Shown here: piece after piece, positions 62,764 through 64,000 of the stretch
How positions within the stretch are numbered: position 1 is the first letter of the stretch
Layout: each line of letters starts with the position of its first letter
From: Saccharopolyspora kobensis
GTDB lineage: Bacteria > Actinomycetota > Actinomycetes > Mycobacteriales > Pseudonocardiaceae
Length of the DNA stretch: 64,000 bases
Direction of reading: 5' to 3'
NCBI RefSeq assembly: GCF_900108315.1
Contig: NZ_FNVB01000015.1
Coordinates: 40,226 to 104,225 of the forward strand
Notes under the pieces: generated by a model
Database searches by the model: none
What the model was told of the DNA's origin: nothing
The model's input: only the letters and a program-made list of their open reading frames with translations
Program-made: the position numbers and the translations under genes

Positions 62764-63933
62764 ATGGCTAGGAAGATCGTGGTGATCGGCGGCGGAATCG
62801 TCGGATCGTCGATCGCGGCGCTGCTGCCCGACGACGTCTCGGTGACGGTGCTGGACCGAGGGCCGGTCGGCCGGCTGGCGGGTTCGACCGGCCTGGCACC
62901 CGGTTTCGTGGGATTGCTCAACGAGATCCCGGTGCTGACCGAACTGGCGCGCGCGAGCGCCGAGCTCTACGACGACCTGGAGCTGGACGGCACGCGCGGC
63001 TTCGAGCGGGTCGGCGGCGTGGAGGTCGCGGGAAGCCCGGAAGCGGCGGAGAAGCTCACGAAGAGAGCGGAACTCGCAGCCGCGGCGGGCCTCCCGCACC
63101 GACTGCTGGACGCGGCCGAAACGGTGGCCCTGGCACCGGATCTGATCAACCCCGAGCACTGCCACCGAGGCCTGCACTTCACCGCGGACGGCGCGGCCCG
63201 CCCCGACATCCTCACCGCGGCCCTGCGCAAGCGCAGCAACGCCCGGTTCGTCCACGACGCCACCGTCATCGGCATCGAGCTGAGCGGGAACCGCGCCGCC
63301 GCGGTCCGCACCGAGACCGACACCTACCCGGCCGACGACGTGGTCCTGGCGGGCGGCATCTGGGGCCCGCAGCTCGCGGCGATGGTCGACGTCCAGCTGC
63401 CGCTGACGTCCTTCGCCCACCCGTACGTCTACGGCCCCGAAACCGCTTCGGCTCCGGCAGCACCGTTCGTGCGCTGGCCGGAGCACCAGGTCTACACCCG
63501 CCACCACGGCGGCCGCCTCGGCCTGGGCACCTACAACCACGCGATCCAGCCGGTCCCGCAGGACGACCTCGGCGCCAGCGCCGAGAAACCGTGGCCGGGA
63601 GAGGTTTTCGACGAGGCGGTGCACCGCGCGATGCGTCTGCTGCCAACGCCATTCAACCCGGCAGAACGCCTCAACGGCATGTTCGCCGTGACCCCGGACA
63701 ATCTCCCCTTCCTCGGCCCGATCCCGAACATCGAAGGCCTGTGGTCGGCAGTGGCGATCTGGGTGACCTCAGCAGGAGGAGCGGCCCGAGCCCTGGTCGA
63801 CCAGCTCCTCGACAAGGACCCCCGCTTCCCGGACCTGCACACCCTCGCCCCAACCCGCTTCGAAGGCCAAGACCCCGAAGCCCTCCGAACCCGAGCCCGC
63901 CACCTCTACAACGACATCTACGCCAGCCTCTGA
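62764..63933 (+). CDS. FAD-dependent oxidoreductase (DAO/glycine-oxidase family)
   Basis: The 389-residue flavoenzyme has the N-terminal FAD-binding motif IVVIGGGIVGSSIAALL at 5-21 and the DAO-family segments GLAPGFVGLLNEIP near 48, VVLAGGIWGPQLA near 195 and the C-terminal FAD contact GLWSAVAIWVTSAGGAARAL near 326. It resembles the N-terminal half of dimethylglycine/sarcosine dehydrogenase-type enzymes but ends before any GcvT (folate-binding) domain. Substrate likely an N-methylated or secondary amino acid; this is inference. Confidence 0.85.
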   Translation: MARKIVVIGGGIVGSSIAALLPDDVSVTVLDRGPVGRLAGSTGLAPGFVGLLNEIPVLTELARASAELYDDLELDGTRGFERVGGVEVAGSPEAAEKLTKRAELAAAAGLPHRLLDAAETVALAPDLINPEHCHRGLHFTADGAARPDILTAALRKRSNARFVHDATVIGIELSGNRAAAVRTETDTYPADDVVLAGGIWGPQLAAMVDVQLPLTSFAHPYVYGPETASAPAAPFVRWPEHQVYTRHHGGRLGLGTYNHAIQPVPQDDLGASAEKPWPGEVFDEAVHRAMRLLPTPFNPAERLNGMFAVTPDNLPFLGPIPNIEGLWSAVAIWVTSAGGAARALVDQLLDKDPRFPDLHTLAPTRFEGQDPEALRTRARHLYNDIYASL

Positions 63934-63967
63934 CCAACCGAGAGCACCCTCCCGCGCCTGGTCAGAG

Positions 63968-64000
63968 CCCGTGAGTGGTTTGGGGTGCTATAGCCCCCCC
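63968..64000. repeat. Family A palindrome, copy 6 (cut by the window edge)
   Basis: CCCGTGAGTGGTTTGGGG arm and the TGCTATAGCCCC centre are visible, 34 bases after the oxidoreductase stop; the right arm lies outside the window. Confidence 0.8.

Overview
The window looks like a chromosomal segment from a high-GC actinobacterium of the Pseudonocardiales (Saccharopolyspora/Amycolatopsis-like). The evidence is the very high GC content, frequent GTG and TTG starts, CarD, Lsr2, MhuD, ClpC, DisA and a long run of genes in the same order as the Mycobacterium tuberculosis Rv3579c-Rv3628 region. That order is recalled from general knowledge and was not checked by a search. No tRNA, rRNA, CRISPR array, intact insertion sequence or prophage was seen.

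Layout. 1-8.6 kb: a partial MBOAT acyltransferase, a scramblase-like protein, rlmB-cysS, a HAD hydrolase, ispF-ispD-carD and an LpqE-like lipoprotein. 8.7-13.7 kb: radA-disA (repair and c-di-AMP), a membrane protein, mutY and a 2'-5' RNA ligase-like protein. 14-28.7 kb is a more accessory stretch: a degenerate ABC ATPase with a YhgE/Pip membrane protein, mhuD (haem degradation), an EEP-family membrane enzyme, a DrrAB-type exporter, a large AfsR/SARP regulator, a cyclase-fold protein, an AraC regulator, DedA, then clpC. 29-32 kb: an iron-siderophore importer (two permeases and an ATPase) with a good IdeR/DtxR box. 32.2-45.4 kb: lsr2, lysS, coaX, panD, panC, a DUF2520 dehydrogenase-like protein, PrsW, two membrane proteins, a MerR regulator, a decayed sigma-factor fragment, then folK-folB-folP-folE. 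45.4-55.3 kb: ftsH, hpt, tilS, a zincin, a D,D-peptidase with a giant acidic N-terminal tail, and ppa. 55.4-64 kb: small membrane and secreted proteins, a SLATT/DUF4231-like protein, an M23 peptidase, a frameshifted helical-repeat gene, YceI, an XRE regulator, a TetR/oxidoreductase divergent pair and an FAD oxidoreductase.

The genes group into pantothenate/CoA (panC, panD, coaX), folate (folK, folB, folP, folE), MEP isoprenoid synthesis (ispD, ispF), DNA and RNA maintenance (radA, disA, mutY, rlmB, tilS), proteostasis (clpC, ftsH) and iron supply (mhuD, siderophore importer).

The most unusual content is non-coding. Three families of dispersed repeats sit in the intergenic gaps: (A) hairpins of about 44 bp, six copies, each just 3' of a stop codon; (B) composite elements of about 140-150 bp, three copies, each built from four AT-rich ATTTC-N4-GAAAT palindromes around a GC-rich core, with two GC-rich relatives; (D) a longer degenerate sequence, three or four copies. 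Other notable features are a DnaA-box cluster far from dnaA, a G-rich tandem array, a Walker-A-defective ABC ATPase and a 30-residue perfect tandem duplication in the D,D-peptidase tail.
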